A stretch of DNA of 64,000 nucleotides from Pseudarthrobacter sp. NamE5 (GCF_005796225.1 NZ_VAHO01000013.1:57389-121388), one strand, 5' to 3'. Shown: positions 44,511 through 53,039, numbered from the stretch's first letter. Notes: generated from the sequence alone by a model not told the origin. Made by a program: numbers and translations.

Positions 44511-45341
44511 GTGGCCGGGACGACGTCGACAGGGACGAGCGTGGAAGAGCTGCTGGCTGAGCTGGCCGGGCTCGAAGACCCTCGGGCGCGGGAGGTAAAC
44601 GAGCGGCACGGCGACGACCCCGGCGTGAACCTCGCGAAGCTGCGCGCCATCTCCAAGCGGCTTAAGACGCAGCATGAACTCGCGCTCGGACTGTGGTCAA
44701 CGGGCGATACCGCGGCCCGGTCGCTCGCTCTGCTGGTCTGCCGGCCCAAGGCACTGGGGCGGGCCGAGCTGGACGAGATGCTGCGGGAGTCGCGGGCGCC
44801 CAAGGTCCAGGACTGGCTGGTGAACTACGTGGTGAAGAAGAGCCCGTATGCCGAAGAGTTGCGGGTGGCCTGGCTGGTTGATCCGGATCCGGTGGTGGCG
44901 AGCGCCGGATGGGCGCTGACCAGCGAGCACGTGGTCAAGGCGCCGGAGGGCCTGGACCTCAACGGTCTGCTGGAAGTCATCGAGGCGGAGATGAAGCACG
45001 CCCCGGAGCGACTGCAGTGGGCCATGAACAGCTGCCTGGCCCAGATCGGCATCGGGCATGCCGGCCTGCGAAGCCGAGCGCTGGAGATCGGCGAGCGCCT
45101 GCAGGTTCTCAAGGACTATCCCACGCCCCCGGGCTGCACGTTCCCGTTCGCCCTATTTGGATCAACGAGATGGTGCGCCGGCAGGACGGCAAGGACTCCT
45201 AGCCCTTCCGTTCCGCCCGGTAAGCGCTGGGGCTCATCCCATGCATCCGACGGAACTGCCGGGAGAAGTAGAACTGGTCCTGCAGCCCCACCTCACGGCC
45301 AACATCGGCGGTGGCAAGGTCAGTGGCCGGAGGCGCCGTAG
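44511..45341 (+). CDS. DNA alkylation repair (AlkD-like HEAT-repeat) protein with C-terminal frameshift
   Basis: Helical repeats typical of the AlkD/DNA alkylation repair family are visible from about residue 15 to 215 (LKTQHELALGLWSTGD, VQDWLVNYVVKK, LQWAMNSCLAQIGIGHAGLR). At 45150-45155 the frame breaks. Restoring one C in GCCCTATT gives PIWINEMVRRQDGKDS and a TAG at 45200-45202, the normal ending of the family. As written, the ribosome would instead read about 60 unrelated residues to 45341. The loss touches only the last 17 or so residues, so activity may remain. The start is GTG 44511 with GAGAGGAAA upstream. Confidence 0.8.
   Translation: MAGTTSTGTSVEELLAELAGLEDPRAREVNERHGDDPGVNLAKLRAISKRLKTQHELALGLWSTGDTAARSLALLVCRPKALGRAELDEMLRESRAPKVQDWLVNYVVKKSPYAEELRVAWLVDPDPVVASAGWALTSEHVVKAPEGLDLNGLLEVIEAEMKHAPERLQWAMNSCLAQIGIGHAGLRSRALEIGERLQVLKDYPTPPGCTFPFALFGSTRWCAGRTARTPSPSVPPGKRWGSSHASDGTAGRSRTGPAAPPHGQHRRWQGQWPEAP
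45199..45330 (-). pseudogene. Fragment of an AraC-family regulator (C-terminal HTH only)
   Basis: On the minus strand TDLATADVGREVGLQDQFYF and SRQFRRMHGMSPSAYRAERKG (in two pieces) form the second HTH and end of an AraC regulator, stopping at 45199. Upstream of about 45330 the frame no longer resembles an AraC protein. The fragment overlaps the frameshifted tail of the alkylation repair gene on the other strand. It has no start or sensor domain, so it is a remnant. Confidence 0.7.
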
Positions 45342-45641
45342 GAATGCGCCTCGCCGGTTCCCCCTGGAAGCACGACGGCGGTGGCCTTGCCGACGTCGAA
45401 CCTGGAACCGGGACCATCCTCTACAGGCGCAGGAACCACACTGGCGGTCAATGGCCGGGTTTGGGGGCGGAACCCCCGCGCGAGTCAGGCTCAAGCGCGG
45501 GGGGCCCTGTGCTTCCGTGTTGGGGAAATAACGTGGAAACAGGAAGAAACTTACCGGCCAGTAGGCTGGCAAATCCCCGAAATATAGCCCCTTTGGTTAA
45601 TCTTGACTAAACCTTGAGCGCAGGGCATGCTGCCCGGCGCG
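45342..45641. other. Gene-free stretch with decayed coding sequence
   Basis: No intact gene is present. On the minus strand one frame (about 45441 down to a stop at 45320) reads SRFDVGKATAVVLPGGTGE, which looks like the beta-strand end of a secreted or glycosidase-type protein and may be another relic. The remainder (45445-45600) has a low-quality inverted repeat around GGTTAATCTTGACTAAACC and nothing else I can support. Confidence 0.35.
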
Positions 45642-45857
45642 TCAGCTCCTCGGGTCCTCCGTGGCGTCCGGATCCTCCTCGGGCTCGAACGTGTTGGGCT
45701 CCGCGTCCGCAGCGATGCCGATGCCGTCGCCGCCCGCGGGGATTCCGCCGTCGTCCTTCCGCATGGCGCCTTCCGCACCTCCGGGGCGCTCGTCCCCAGG
45801 GCGCTCGTCCCCAGGGCGCTCGTCCTCAGGCAGGGAATCGGGTGAATTGATAGTCAT
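45642..45857 (-). CDS. Small acidic repeat-containing hypothetical protein
   Basis: This 71-residue, very acidic protein carries three copies of a PGDER-type unit near the N-terminus, matching three 15-base DNA repeats, and an Asp/Glu-rich C-terminal half (EPEEDPDATEDP). The ATG at 45857 has GAAGGAGG upstream, which supports real translation. Its composition suggests a disordered protein. I do not recognise a family. Confidence 0.6.
   Translation of the reverse strand: MTINSPDSLPEDERPGDERPGDERPGGAEGAMRKDDGGIPAGGDGIGIAADAEPNTFEPEEDPDATEDPRS
45784..45828. repeat. Three tandem 15-bp repeats inside the small acidic gene
   Basis: GGGCGCTCGTCCCCA at 45784-45798 and 45799-45813, followed by a copy with one change at 45814-45828. 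The length is a multiple of three, so the copy number can vary without breaking the frame. Confidence 0.85.
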
Positions 45858-45930
45858 CGCTCCTCCTTCAATGGCCGGGCCTCTACGCTAACAGCCATTG
45901 AGTCCAAAGGCGTCGAAGAAGGGAAAGTTT

Positions 45931-46350
45931 TTATGGCCGACGGCGGATGGGGGCTGCCGCACGGAGGATGACGCCCAGTGCTGCGGGGCTTCCGTGCCAA
46001 TGGCGCTCCAGCGCCCCAGGTCCGGCCCGAACAAGGACTGAGCGCAGCACCAGCGCCACGATAACGGCGTCGTCCGCGTAGCCGATTACCGGAATGAAAT
46101 CCGGCACCAGGTCGATGGGCAGCAGGAGGTAGGCAAGCAGCAGTACCAGCCGCACGCGGATCCCGACGGCGACAGTCCGGTCAGCAGCCAGCCCTCGGAT
46201 CAGACGGAGCAGGTCCGGCAGCATCCGCAGCGCATCCTTCATGGTGACGGTCTCCGGGTGGCGGCGCGCATAGACCCACAGCAGGACGAGCAATACGGCG
46301 TACGCCAGCAGCAGGCCCGCCACTATTCCGACGACGGTTTCCCAGGACAT
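45931..46350 (-). CDS. YkvA family (DUF1232) membrane protein
   Basis: This 139-residue protein has an N-terminal membrane helix (VGIVAGLLLAYAVLLVLLWV), then the DUF1232 signature YLLLPIDLVPDFIPVIGYAD followed by DAVIVALVLRSV. This domain is common in bacteria with no settled role. The ATG at 46350 with GAGAGG 6 bases upstream is preferred over the GTG five codons before. It is separated from neighbours by clear gaps, so probably monocistronic. Confidence 0.85.
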   Translation of the reverse strand: MSWETVVGIVAGLLLAYAVLLVLLWVYARRHPETVTMKDALRMLPDLLRLIRGLAADRTVAVGIRVRLVLLLAYLLLPIDLVPDFIPVIGYADDAVIVALVLRSVLVRAGPGALERHWHGSPAALGVILRAAAPIRRRP

Positions 46351-46605
46351 CAGGAACCTCTCCACAGTGCGGCCGAGTGTCCGGCCGCTGCCATGATGCT
46401 ACGGCAGGGTACCGCCATTCAGCCCTGCCAGGCATCCGAAACGTCTCCTCCGGGGCGGTCACATTGCTGAACAAGTTGGAACAAAAACCTAACAAAGGGT
46501 CTTGACCCTGCATGTAACAGCCTGTTACAAATGCAGTAACGCAGATCTCATTCGAGAGCCACGCGAACAACCCATTCCGGCAGGTGACATTACTTCTTGC
46601 ATCTT

Positions 46606-46619
46606 TTGAATCGATACAA
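46606..46619 (+). promoter_or_regulatory. LacI-type palindrome before the CE12 esterase gene
   Basis: TTGAATCGATACAA is a near-perfect palindrome with an ATCGAT centre, 39 bases before the start codon of the rhamnogalacturonan acetylesterase gene. LacI-family sites have this form. It differs from the GAAAGCGCTTTC type seen at the two other rhamnogalacturonan genes. Confidence 0.45.
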
Positions 46620-46657
46620 GAACAGAGCCTGCTGACTCATCATCAAAGGAGATGAAC

Positions 46658-47857
46658 GTGACTGAAAGTTCCAACGCCGGAGCCGGCAGGAGCCGCTCCC
46701 GGAAGCCTTTGGCCTCCTGCCTGGCCGCCGCTGCCGTAATTGGCGGCACAGGGTTTGGCTTTTCGGCCCCGGCAGCTCACGCCGAGCCCAGCAACTACAG
46801 GTTCGACTTCGGCGGCGGCCCGGTGGAGGACGGCTATATCGGTGTCAGCGCATCCGATGCCTACAGCCCTGGTCTCCGCTATGGGTTCAACACCCCGGAA
46901 CACATGGTGAACGTTGCCGCCAAGGGGACCGGTGCCGGCAGCGACGCCGTGCGCTTCCTGCAGTTCGGCACCAAGAGTTCCAACACCTTCAACGTGGACC
47001 TGAAGGAAGGTTTGTATAAGGTGACTGCCACACTCGGCGACACCTCCCGGGCCAGCCTCGCAGCCGAAGGGGTTTTCCAGGAAATGAACCTCACCGGCAA
47101 CGGCGCCACCGCGTCCTTCGAGATTCCGGTGACAGACGGCCAGCTCAACTTCCTGGTTACGGAAGGCAAGGCGGGCACCGCCTTCACCCTGAGCTCACTG
47201 GAAATCGAGAAGGTGTCACGGCACCCGGAGATGGACCCCACCATCTGGGTGGGCGGTGACTCTACGGTGGCCAGCTACTACCCCTTGGAAACAAGCGTGC
47301 AGGGCGGCTGGGGCCAGATGCTGCCCCAGTTCGTTGACCCGGAAGAGTTCGATGTCCGGAACTTGGCAACCGGCGGCCAGATAGCCCGCGGTTTCCGCAA
47401 TGACGGCCAGCTCGAGGCGATCCTGCAGTACATCAAGCCGGGCGACCTGTTCCTGCTGGAAATGGGCATCAACGATACAGCCGCCAAGAACGCCACCACG
47501 GAGGCGGAGTTCAAGGAGATCATGCGGGACATGGTCCGCCAGGTCGCGGCCACCGGCGCCACTCCCGTCCTTGTCACACCGCAGGGACGTGCCACGGATT
47601 TCGTGGACGGCGTCCACACCTCGGTGAACCGCTGGTACCGGAACTCCACGGTTGCCCTGGCGCAGGAGGAGAACGTGCCGCTGGTGGACTTGAACGTCCT
47701 GGCCTCCGCCTACTTCACCGAGATTGGCCCGGAGGCGACTTTGCGGCTGTTCATGACGGGCGACACGCTGCACCCCAACCGTGCGGGCGCCACCGAACTC
47801 GCCCGCTTGGTGATGGAGGACCTTGCCCGCCAGGGCCTTTACACCCAGGACCTCTGA
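46658..47857 (+). CDS. Secreted rhamnogalacturonan acetylesterase (CE12, SGNH hydrolase)
   Basis: This 399-residue protein begins with a signal peptide (RSRSRKPLASCLAAAAVIGG, cleavage near AHA-EP). An N-terminal beta-sandwich with YRFDFGGGPVEDGYIGV follows at about 45-190, then an SGNH/GDSL hydrolase. Its blocks are GGDSTVASYYP (nucleophile Ser), NLATGGQIARGF, LLEMGINDTA and TGDTLHPN (Asp and His). The arrangement matches YesT-type CE12 enzymes that remove acetyl groups from rhamnogalacturonan I. AAAGGAG abuts the ATG at 46652, so the GTG at 46658 with 6-base spacing is the likelier start. The PL11 gene has the same CATCAAAGGAGATG leader. Confidence 0.87.
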   Translation: MTESSNAGAGRSRSRKPLASCLAAAAVIGGTGFGFSAPAAHAEPSNYRFDFGGGPVEDGYIGVSASDAYSPGLRYGFNTPEHMVNVAAKGTGAGSDAVRFLQFGTKSSNTFNVDLKEGLYKVTATLGDTSRASLAAEGVFQEMNLTGNGATASFEIPVTDGQLNFLVTEGKAGTAFTLSSLEIEKVSRHPEMDPTIWVGGDSTVASYYPLETSVQGGWGQMLPQFVDPEEFDVRNLATGGQIARGFRNDGQLEAILQYIKPGDLFLLEMGINDTAAKNATTEAEFKEIMRDMVRQVAATGATPVLVTPQGRATDFVDGVHTSVNRWYRNSTVALAQEENVPLVDLNVLASAYFTEIGPEATLRLFMTGDTLHPNRAGATELARLVMEDLARQGLYTQDL

Positions 47858-47872
47858 CTCGGGCCTCCAGGC

Positions 47873-47929
47873 GGGACAGTACGACGGCGGGGTGCGGCAG
47901 AGTGCCGCACCCCGCCGTCGTACTGTCCC
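47873..47929. terminator. Very long bidirectional terminator hairpin
   Basis: A perfect 27-bp stem (47873-47899 with 47903-47929) has a 3-base loop between two converging genes, with the first arm 16 bases after the esterase stop. Such a stem should stop transcription from both sides. The length is much above that of the other hairpins in the window. Confidence 0.85.
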
Positions 47930-47960
47930 CGGACGCTTCGGAAGCTCCGGCGACCTGGGG

Positions 47961-48422
47961 CTAAATCCAGTCGGACGAAAAATCCGGCGGCCACCAGCGG
48001 GTCCGTGTATGGACGTTGAACCTTCGTCCGGTGACCTCCGTGGGAACTATCCTGACCAGGTGTTCCTTGAGTCCCTGTTCCCAGGGTTCACGATCCGGAT
48101 CGGCAAGATCCAGCGGCATATCGCCGTCCTGCACCGGCGTGGGTGTCCCTTTCACCACAACACTCCAGACCTCGGTGCCGTAGACATTGAGCGCGTCGGT
48201 CTCCAAAGCCACCGGGTTTCCGGTCAGCAGGGACCGGAGCTTGGTTCCCGGGGCCGTCCGGAAGAAAATCGCCCGCTCCAGCGGCACGAAGTTCACCGGA
48301 AAGATTTCAGGGGTGGACCCATCAATGACCGCGAGGCGGCCAATATAAGAGGATGCCAGGAGCTTCCAGCATTCCTCAACGGTAAGAACGTGGGTTGCGG
48401 AACCCGGCGTTGCAGTGCCCAT
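47961..48422 (-). CDS. Pyridoxamine 5'-phosphate oxidase-like FMN-binding protein
   Basis: This 153-residue split-barrel protein of the PNPOx/NimA-like group has LTVEECWKLLASSYIGRLAV, then FPVNFVPLERAIFFRTAPGTK (in part) and WSVVVKGTPTPV. Family members bind FMN or F420 and reduce small molecules, or act as nitroimidazole-type reductases. The ATG at 48422 is the last in-frame ATG before the domain; its ribosome binding site is weak. It is divergent from the ATP-binding protein gene. Confidence 0.82.
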   Translation of the reverse strand: MGTATPGSATHVLTVEECWKLLASSYIGRLAVIDGSTPEIFPVNFVPLERAIFFRTAPGTKLRSLLTGNPVALETDALNVYGTEVWSVVVKGTPTPVQDGDMPLDLADPDREPWEQGLKEHLVRIVPTEVTGRRFNVHTRTRWWPPDFSSDWI

Positions 48423-48609
48423 GCCCGGAAGTCTAGGCGCACTGGGCCGGCGGGAGTAGGGCCTTCTTTCCCCTTGTTGAGCCCCTTCGCAGCTGCCCGT
48501 CCCGCCGACACAAGAATTGATGGTATCTTGCGCTAAACCTTGCTGCCCATTGACGTTGCGGGTCCACCCTGAAGTCATGCACAAACCAGCTCGTGGGGAG
48601 CAGGAAGTC

Positions 48610-49086
48610 ATGGAATACAAGACAGTTGTGGATCAGGAAGTCACCACTGTGGGAGGCGTGCTCACGGACCAGCACCCCCTTGACTTCCACACCTTGGGGC
48701 TGGCCGGCTGCATTGACCGGCTGACGGCGCCCCTCCGCCGGCAAGGGACCGTGGTCCGCTGGGATACTCCGCACTGGGGCATCGAGATCCCGGCGGACTG
48801 CGCCTCCCTCCTTTACCAGTCGGCGCGCGAATCGCTCAGCAACGCCTACAAGTACGCCGAAGCCTCCCGCCTCACCGTGCAGCTCTGCGCCGTTCACCAC
48901 GGGGTGCGGCTGGTGGTGTCCGACGACGGCAAGGGCTTTGACAGGGGGCTCGCCACGTGCGGGCGGCACCACGGCTACGGGCTGCGCCTCATGTCCGTAG
49001 CGGTCCGGGAAGCAGGCGGCTCCGTGGACATCAGCTCCACCCCCGGGAAGGGCACCAGCATCACGGTGACACTGCCACTGGATTGA
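48610..49086 (+). CDS. Short histidine-kinase-type ATP-binding protein without a phospho-acceptor domain
   Basis: This 158-residue protein consists of a HATPase_c domain: N-box LLYQSARESLSNAYKYAEA, G1 box SDDGKGFD, G2 box HGYGLRLMSV and the final GKGTSITVTLPL. The region before it (FHTLGLAGCIDRLTAPL) is like the end of NarX/DesK-type dimerisation helices, but the phosphorylated His segment is absent. The ATG at 48610 has GGAAG 5 bases upstream. No response regulator is adjacent. It could be a truncated kinase or a stand-alone ATP-binding regulator. Confidence 0.75.
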   Translation: MEYKTVVDQEVTTVGGVLTDQHPLDFHTLGLAGCIDRLTAPLRRQGTVVRWDTPHWGIEIPADCASLLYQSARESLSNAYKYAEASRLTVQLCAVHHGVRLVVSDDGKGFDRGLATCGRHHGYGLRLMSVAVREAGGSVDISSTPGKGTSITVTLPLD

Positions 49087-49147
49087 GGGGCAGCAAAGGC
49101 AGCGCGACAAGAAGCCCGAACCCAAAAGCCCGGAACAACCAAAAGCC

Positions 49148-49181
49148 CGGATGCCCGTCTCAACGGCGCGGCGGGCATCCG
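49148..49181. terminator. Hairpin between converging genes
   Basis: CGGATGCCCG (49148-49157) pairs with CGGGCATCCG (49172-49181) around a 14-base loop. It follows two direct copies of AAAAGCCCGGA. It is placed between the converging ATP-binding protein and FMN reductase genes, so a terminator is likely. Confidence 0.5.
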
Positions 49182-49220
49182 TACATGCCGGCGTTACCGC
49201 GGCTACCGCTGCAAGGCGGG

Positions 49221-49832
49221 CTACCGCGTCAGCTTGGCCTCGTCAATCTCGAGATCGCCAATATGGCCGGGTGCGTTGGCGGCCAGGACCCGGGCAACGA
49301 ACGCGGCATACTCGTCCATGTAGTGCCGCAGGAATTTGGCGGTGCCGTCATTCTTGACCTCGCCGTCCTCACCGAAAACGGCCGCGTCGTAATGGATGTA
49401 GGCCTCAGGAGCGTTCAGCTGCGGGGCGTCCAGGAAGCTCAGCACACTGCGGAAGGACGACTGCATCACTGCGGTGCCGATGCTTCCCACCGAGGCGCCG
49501 ATGATGCCGGTGGGCTTGCGGGCGAAGGAGTTACTGCCCCACGGCCGGGAGCCCCAGTCGATGGCATTCTTCAGTGCGCCCGGGATGGAACGGTTGTACT
49601 CCGGCGAAACAAACAGGATGCCGTCCGAACCCTCGATGGCTTCTTTAAGCGCACGTGCTGCCGGCGGAAAATCGGCGTCATAATCGTAGCTGTACAGCGG
49701 GAGGTCCTTGATGGGAATCTCCGTGAACTCCAGGTCCTGCGGTGCGAGGTTGATCAACGCTTTCGAGAGGACCCTGTTGATGGAGCCGGTTGCCAGGCTT
49801 CCCACGAAATACCCGATCTTAAAGGGTGCCAT
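49221..49832 (-). CDS. NADPH-dependent FMN reductase / quinone reductase
   Basis: This 203-residue flavodoxin-like protein has KIGYFVGSLATGSINRVLSK at the start (phosphate-binding loop) and ILFVSPEYNRSIPGALKNAI (the FMN-contacting SPEYN motif). The family includes ChrR/YieF and azoreductases, which transfer electrons from NADPH to quinones, chromate or dyes. The ATG at 49832 has GGGAAGGAAC upstream. It stands alone. Confidence 0.9.
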   Translation of the reverse strand: MAPFKIGYFVGSLATGSINRVLSKALINLAPQDLEFTEIPIKDLPLYSYDYDADFPPAARALKEAIEGSDGILFVSPEYNRSIPGALKNAIDWGSRPWGSNSFARKPTGIIGASVGSIGTAVMQSSFRSVLSFLDAPQLNAPEAYIHYDAAVFGEDGEVKNDGTAKFLRHYMDEYAAFVARVLAANAPGHIGDLEIDEAKLTR

Positions 49833-50050
49833 GAGTGTTCCTTCCCAAAGGCCGGCCAGTGCCGGCTTTCCATGTTTTTTCGGAGATGGTGCCGCCGCAG
49901 TGGCAGCGGCTGGTGGTCACTGCCCCACCAGTCCAACACAGAAGATCCGGCCCGGCCAGAGCCTTCTCCCTCAGGCGCGTCCTTGACACGCCCCGTCCGC
50001 GGGGGCTGAATGATGGGTAGCGCGATTCCACCGGACACTGAGGAGCAGCC

Positions 50051-50200
50051 ATGACCGAAAATCCAGCGAAGGACGAGCGGATCCACAACGAGGCGCCCGC
50101 CGAGGGCGACCCGGATGCGGACCCGAGGGACATAAGCGTCCACCCGCAGGACCCGGCCGAGGGCCCCGATACGGACGAAACCACGAAGTCCGGCTCATAG
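50051..50200 (+). CDS. 49-residue acidic hypothetical protein
   Basis: The ATG at 50051 is preceded by GAGGAG with 5-base spacing and opens 49 codons ending in TAG. The product is strongly acidic and Pro-rich (EAPAEGDPDADPRDI), likely disordered. It resembles in composition the small acidic proteins at 45642-45857 and 60322-60582. Codon use with G/C at third positions supports coding. The function is unknown. Confidence 0.6.
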   Translation: MTENPAKDERIHNEAPAEGDPDADPRDISVHPQDPAEGPDTDETTKSGS

Positions 50201-50333
50201 CAATCCACGTTCAGCACTAAGCGCCCGGCTCGCCTGGCACCCGCGCTCTCCTGGCGCCGCTGTTAACTTCACTCCATATGCCGGGCCACCCCTTGCGGTC
50301 CTGCCGCCCGCCGGTTTATTTTGAAACGAATCA

Positions 50334-50345
50334 GAAAGCGCTTTC
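50334..50345 (+). promoter_or_regulatory. LacI-type operator before the PL26-type gene
   Basis: GAAAGCGCTTTC is a perfect 12-base palindrome of the classical LacI-family form, 52 bases before the start codon. It sits downstream of a possible promoter (TTGCGG, 17 bases, TTATTT). A near-identical site occurs at 56404-56415 before the PL11 gene. Confidence 0.7.
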
Positions 50346-50396
50346 CCGCGGCATGGCTACGGGTGCATGCGCCTCCATCACGGCGAATTGGATGAC

Positions 50397-53039
50397 ATGA
50401 CGGATAGCACCCTCATCAGGTGGATCGACGGCGACGCACCTTTGGAGATCAGCGGCGGAACCACCTGGGGCATGCCCTTTGCCCGCGGCTCAGTGCCCGC
50501 AGCCGAAGCCCTGGCTGTAACAGACAGCCGCGGAACCACGATTCCCAGCCAAGCCTGGCCCCTTGCCACTTGGCCCGATGGTTCCCTGAAGTGGGCAGGC
50601 ATCGCACTTCCGGCCACCGATTCGCCGTCGGAGACGTACCAGGTGAAGTACGACGGCGGTGCCTCGCCGCAGGAAGCCGGCGCACCGCCGTCGGGCGGCA
50701 CCGCAGTCAAGGCCACCGAAAGCGCGGACGCGCTCACGGTGGACACCGGAACTCTACAGATGGTGATCAACCGCAGCGGCTCCACCCTTTTCAGCAGCCT
50801 CACTCGAAACGGCAGGGAGGTTGCACGGGACGCCCGCCTAATCAGCCTCCTCCAGGACGGCGTTCCGGAGGGTTCGGGCACAGCTGCACGGACCGCCTTC
50901 ACGGGTGAGGTGACCGGCGTCGTGCTTGAACAGAACGGCCCCGTACGCGCGGTGGTGCGGCTGGAGGGACGGCACCGCCCGGACTCATCCGGCGCAGACA
51001 GTCCCTGGCTCCCGTTTGTGGTGCGGTTCTACTTCCATGCCAACGCCCGCAGCGTCCGGATGGTACACACGTTCATTTGGGACGGCGACGCTGAACGCGA
51101 CTTCCTCGCCGGCCTGGGAGTCCGCTTCACCGTGCCGCTGCAGGCGGAGCTGCACAACCGGCATGTCCGCATTGCTGGGGCCGATGGCGGCTTCCTCCTG
51201 GAGGGAGTGCGCGGGCTGACCGGCCTGCGTCGCGATCCTGGCGAGGAGGTGCGCCGGGCGCAGGTGGAAGGCAGACCCACCCCTGACGTGCAGGGCTGGA
51301 ACCCGGAGGTCTCCGGGCGGCTGCACCTGATCCCGGCCTGGAATGACTACACCCTGAGCCAGCTCAGCGCCGACGGCTTCGAACTGCGCAAGCGGACAGC
51401 TCCCGACCACGGCTGGGTGGGAATCTCCGGCGGAACCAGGTCGGCCGGTTTCTGCTCCTTGAGCGACACGCGTGGCGGCTTCGGCGTAGGCATTAAGGAC
51501 TTCTGGCAGTCGCACCCCGGCCAGCTGGACATCCGCGGCGCCGCCACTGAGGAAGCTTCCCTTACTGCCTGGCTGTACTCCCCCGAAGCCCAGCCCATGG
51601 ATCTGCGCTTTTACCACGACGGCATGGGCCAGGACACCTTCGAGGAACAGCTCGAGGGGCTCGAAATCACCTACGAGGACTACGAGCCGGGCTTCGGAAA
51701 CGCCAAGGGAATTGCCCGCACACATGAGTTAACTCTCTTCGCCTACGACAGCACCCCCGCCACCGGGAGCCTGGCCGCGGACGCCGCCTCCGCCTCCGCC
51801 CCTGCCCTGCTGCAGGCAACGCCCGGGTACTTGCACTCCGCGGGAGTCTTCGGCGACTGGGCTCCGGTGGACCGCAGCACCCCCGCCCGGGCAGAACTCG
51901 AAGAACACCTGGACTTCCTCTTCGACTTCTATGCCGGCCAGGTGGAGCAGCGCCGCTGGTACGGCTTTTGGAATTACGGCGACGTGATGCACACCTACGA
52001 CCACGACCGGCACGTGTGGCGTTACGACGTGGGCGGCTACGCCTGGGACAACTCCGAGCTCTCCCCCGACCTCTGGCTCTGGTACTCGTACCTGCGCACG
52101 GGCCGGGCGGACATCTTCCGGTTCGCGGAGGCCATGACCCGGCACACGGGCGAAGTGGACGTGTACCACCTGGGGCCGTGGAAGGGCCTGGGCACGCGCC
52201 ACAACGTCCAGCACTGGGGTTGCAGCGCCAAGCAGTTGCGGATCAGCAACCCCGCCTACCGCCGCTTCTACTACTACCTCACCGCCGACGAGCGCACCGG
52301 GGACCTGCTCACGGAACTGGTGGACAGCGACCAGAACTTCCTGGGCCTCGATCCAGTCCGCAAGGTCCGGCCCGATGCCGACACCTACCGGCCGGACCGG
52401 GGCGCCCTGGGCGTGGGGCTGGGAACCGACTGGGGCTCGCTGGCCGCCACCTGGCTCACCGACTGGGAGCGCACCGGCAACCCGCGCTCACGTGACCGGC
52501 TCCTGGGCACCATGGCCGACATTGGCGCCCTCAAGTACGGCTTCCTGACCGGCGAGGCCCTGTACGACCTGGACAAGGGGCGGTTCGACACCGGCCGGGA
52601 GCTGATCCGTGTTTCCCACCTCAGCGCCGTGTTCGGGCTGGTGGAAATCTGCAGTGAACTGGTGGACCTGGTGGACGATTCCGGCTTCGAGCGCGCCTGG
52701 CTGCAGTACTGCCGCCTGTTCCTGGCTACCAAGCAGGAGCAGGTGGAAGCCGTGGGCCAGCCGCTCGAAGGGATCTACCTGACCCAGGCGCACAGCAGGC
52801 TGACCGCGTATGCCGCCGCCAAGCTCAATGATCCGGAACTTGCCGCCCGCGCCTGGGCAAGCTTTAGGGAGGGCGGGGAGCACCTGAACCATGAGTCCGC
52901 CTTCACGCTGCGGAAGGTCCTGCCGCCGCACGTCCTGCTGCCCGTGGACGAGGCGCCCACGGTGTCCACGAATGACACCGCACAGTTCGGCCTCGCCGTG
53001 ATCCAGAACCTGGCGCTGATCGGCGACCACCTGCGCTGA
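50397..53039 (+). CDS. Exo-rhamnogalacturonan lyase-type protein (PL26/YetA-like)
   Basis: This 880-residue protein has no signal peptide, so it probably acts in the cytoplasm. The N-terminal beta-rich part opens with an IRWIDGDAPLEISGGTTWGM (shown) block that matches the PcRGLX/YetA N-terminal RIFT-barrel family. The central and C-terminal parts (WYGFWNYGDVMHTYDHDRH, WDNSELSPDLWLWYSYLRTG) are typical of its (alpha/alpha) barrel. Penicillium PcRGLX removes unsaturated units from the end of rhamnogalacturonan; YetA of Bacillus is uncharacterised. The ATG at 50397 is chosen; ATG 50367 is possible. An operator shared with the PL11 gene supports the pathway. Confidence 0.8.
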   Translation: MTDSTLIRWIDGDAPLEISGGTTWGMPFARGSVPAAEALAVTDSRGTTIPSQAWPLATWPDGSLKWAGIALPATDSPSETYQVKYDGGASPQEAGAPPSGGTAVKATESADALTVDTGTLQMVINRSGSTLFSSLTRNGREVARDARLISLLQDGVPEGSGTAARTAFTGEVTGVVLEQNGPVRAVVRLEGRHRPDSSGADSPWLPFVVRFYFHANARSVRMVHTFIWDGDAERDFLAGLGVRFTVPLQAELHNRHVRIAGADGGFLLEGVRGLTGLRRDPGEEVRRAQVEGRPTPDVQGWNPEVSGRLHLIPAWNDYTLSQLSADGFELRKRTAPDHGWVGISGGTRSAGFCSLSDTRGGFGVGIKDFWQSHPGQLDIRGAATEEASLTAWLYSPEAQPMDLRFYHDGMGQDTFEEQLEGLEITYEDYEPGFGNAKGIARTHELTLFAYDSTPATGSLAADAASASAPALLQATPGYLHSAGVFGDWAPVDRSTPARAELEEHLDFLFDFYAGQVEQRRWYGFWNYGDVMHTYDHDRHVWRYDVGGYAWDNSELSPDLWLWYSYLRTGRADIFRFAEAMTRHTGEVDVYHLGPWKGLGTRHNVQHWGCSAKQLRISNPAYRRFYYYLTADERTGDLLTELVDSDQNFLGLDPVRKVRPDADTYRPDRGALGVGLGTDWGSLAATWLTDWERTGNPRSRDRLLGTMADIGALKYGFLTGEALYDLDKGRFDTGRELIRVSHLSAVFGLVEICSELVDLVDDSGFERAWLQYCRLFLATKQEQVEAVGQPLEGIYLTQAHSRLTAYAAAKLNDPELAARAWASFREGGEHLNHESAFTLRKVLPPHVLLPVDEAPTVSTNDTAQFGLAVIQNLALIGDHLR

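Noticed and set aside
45550..45610. Iron or manganese regulator box around GGTTAATCTTGACTAAACC
   Set aside because: The inverted repeat is imperfect, does not fit a DtxR/IdeR consensus well, and no metal gene is adjacent.
45784..45828. CRISPR-like repeat
   Set aside because: The units are directly adjacent, only 15 bases long and inside a coding frame; there are no spacers.
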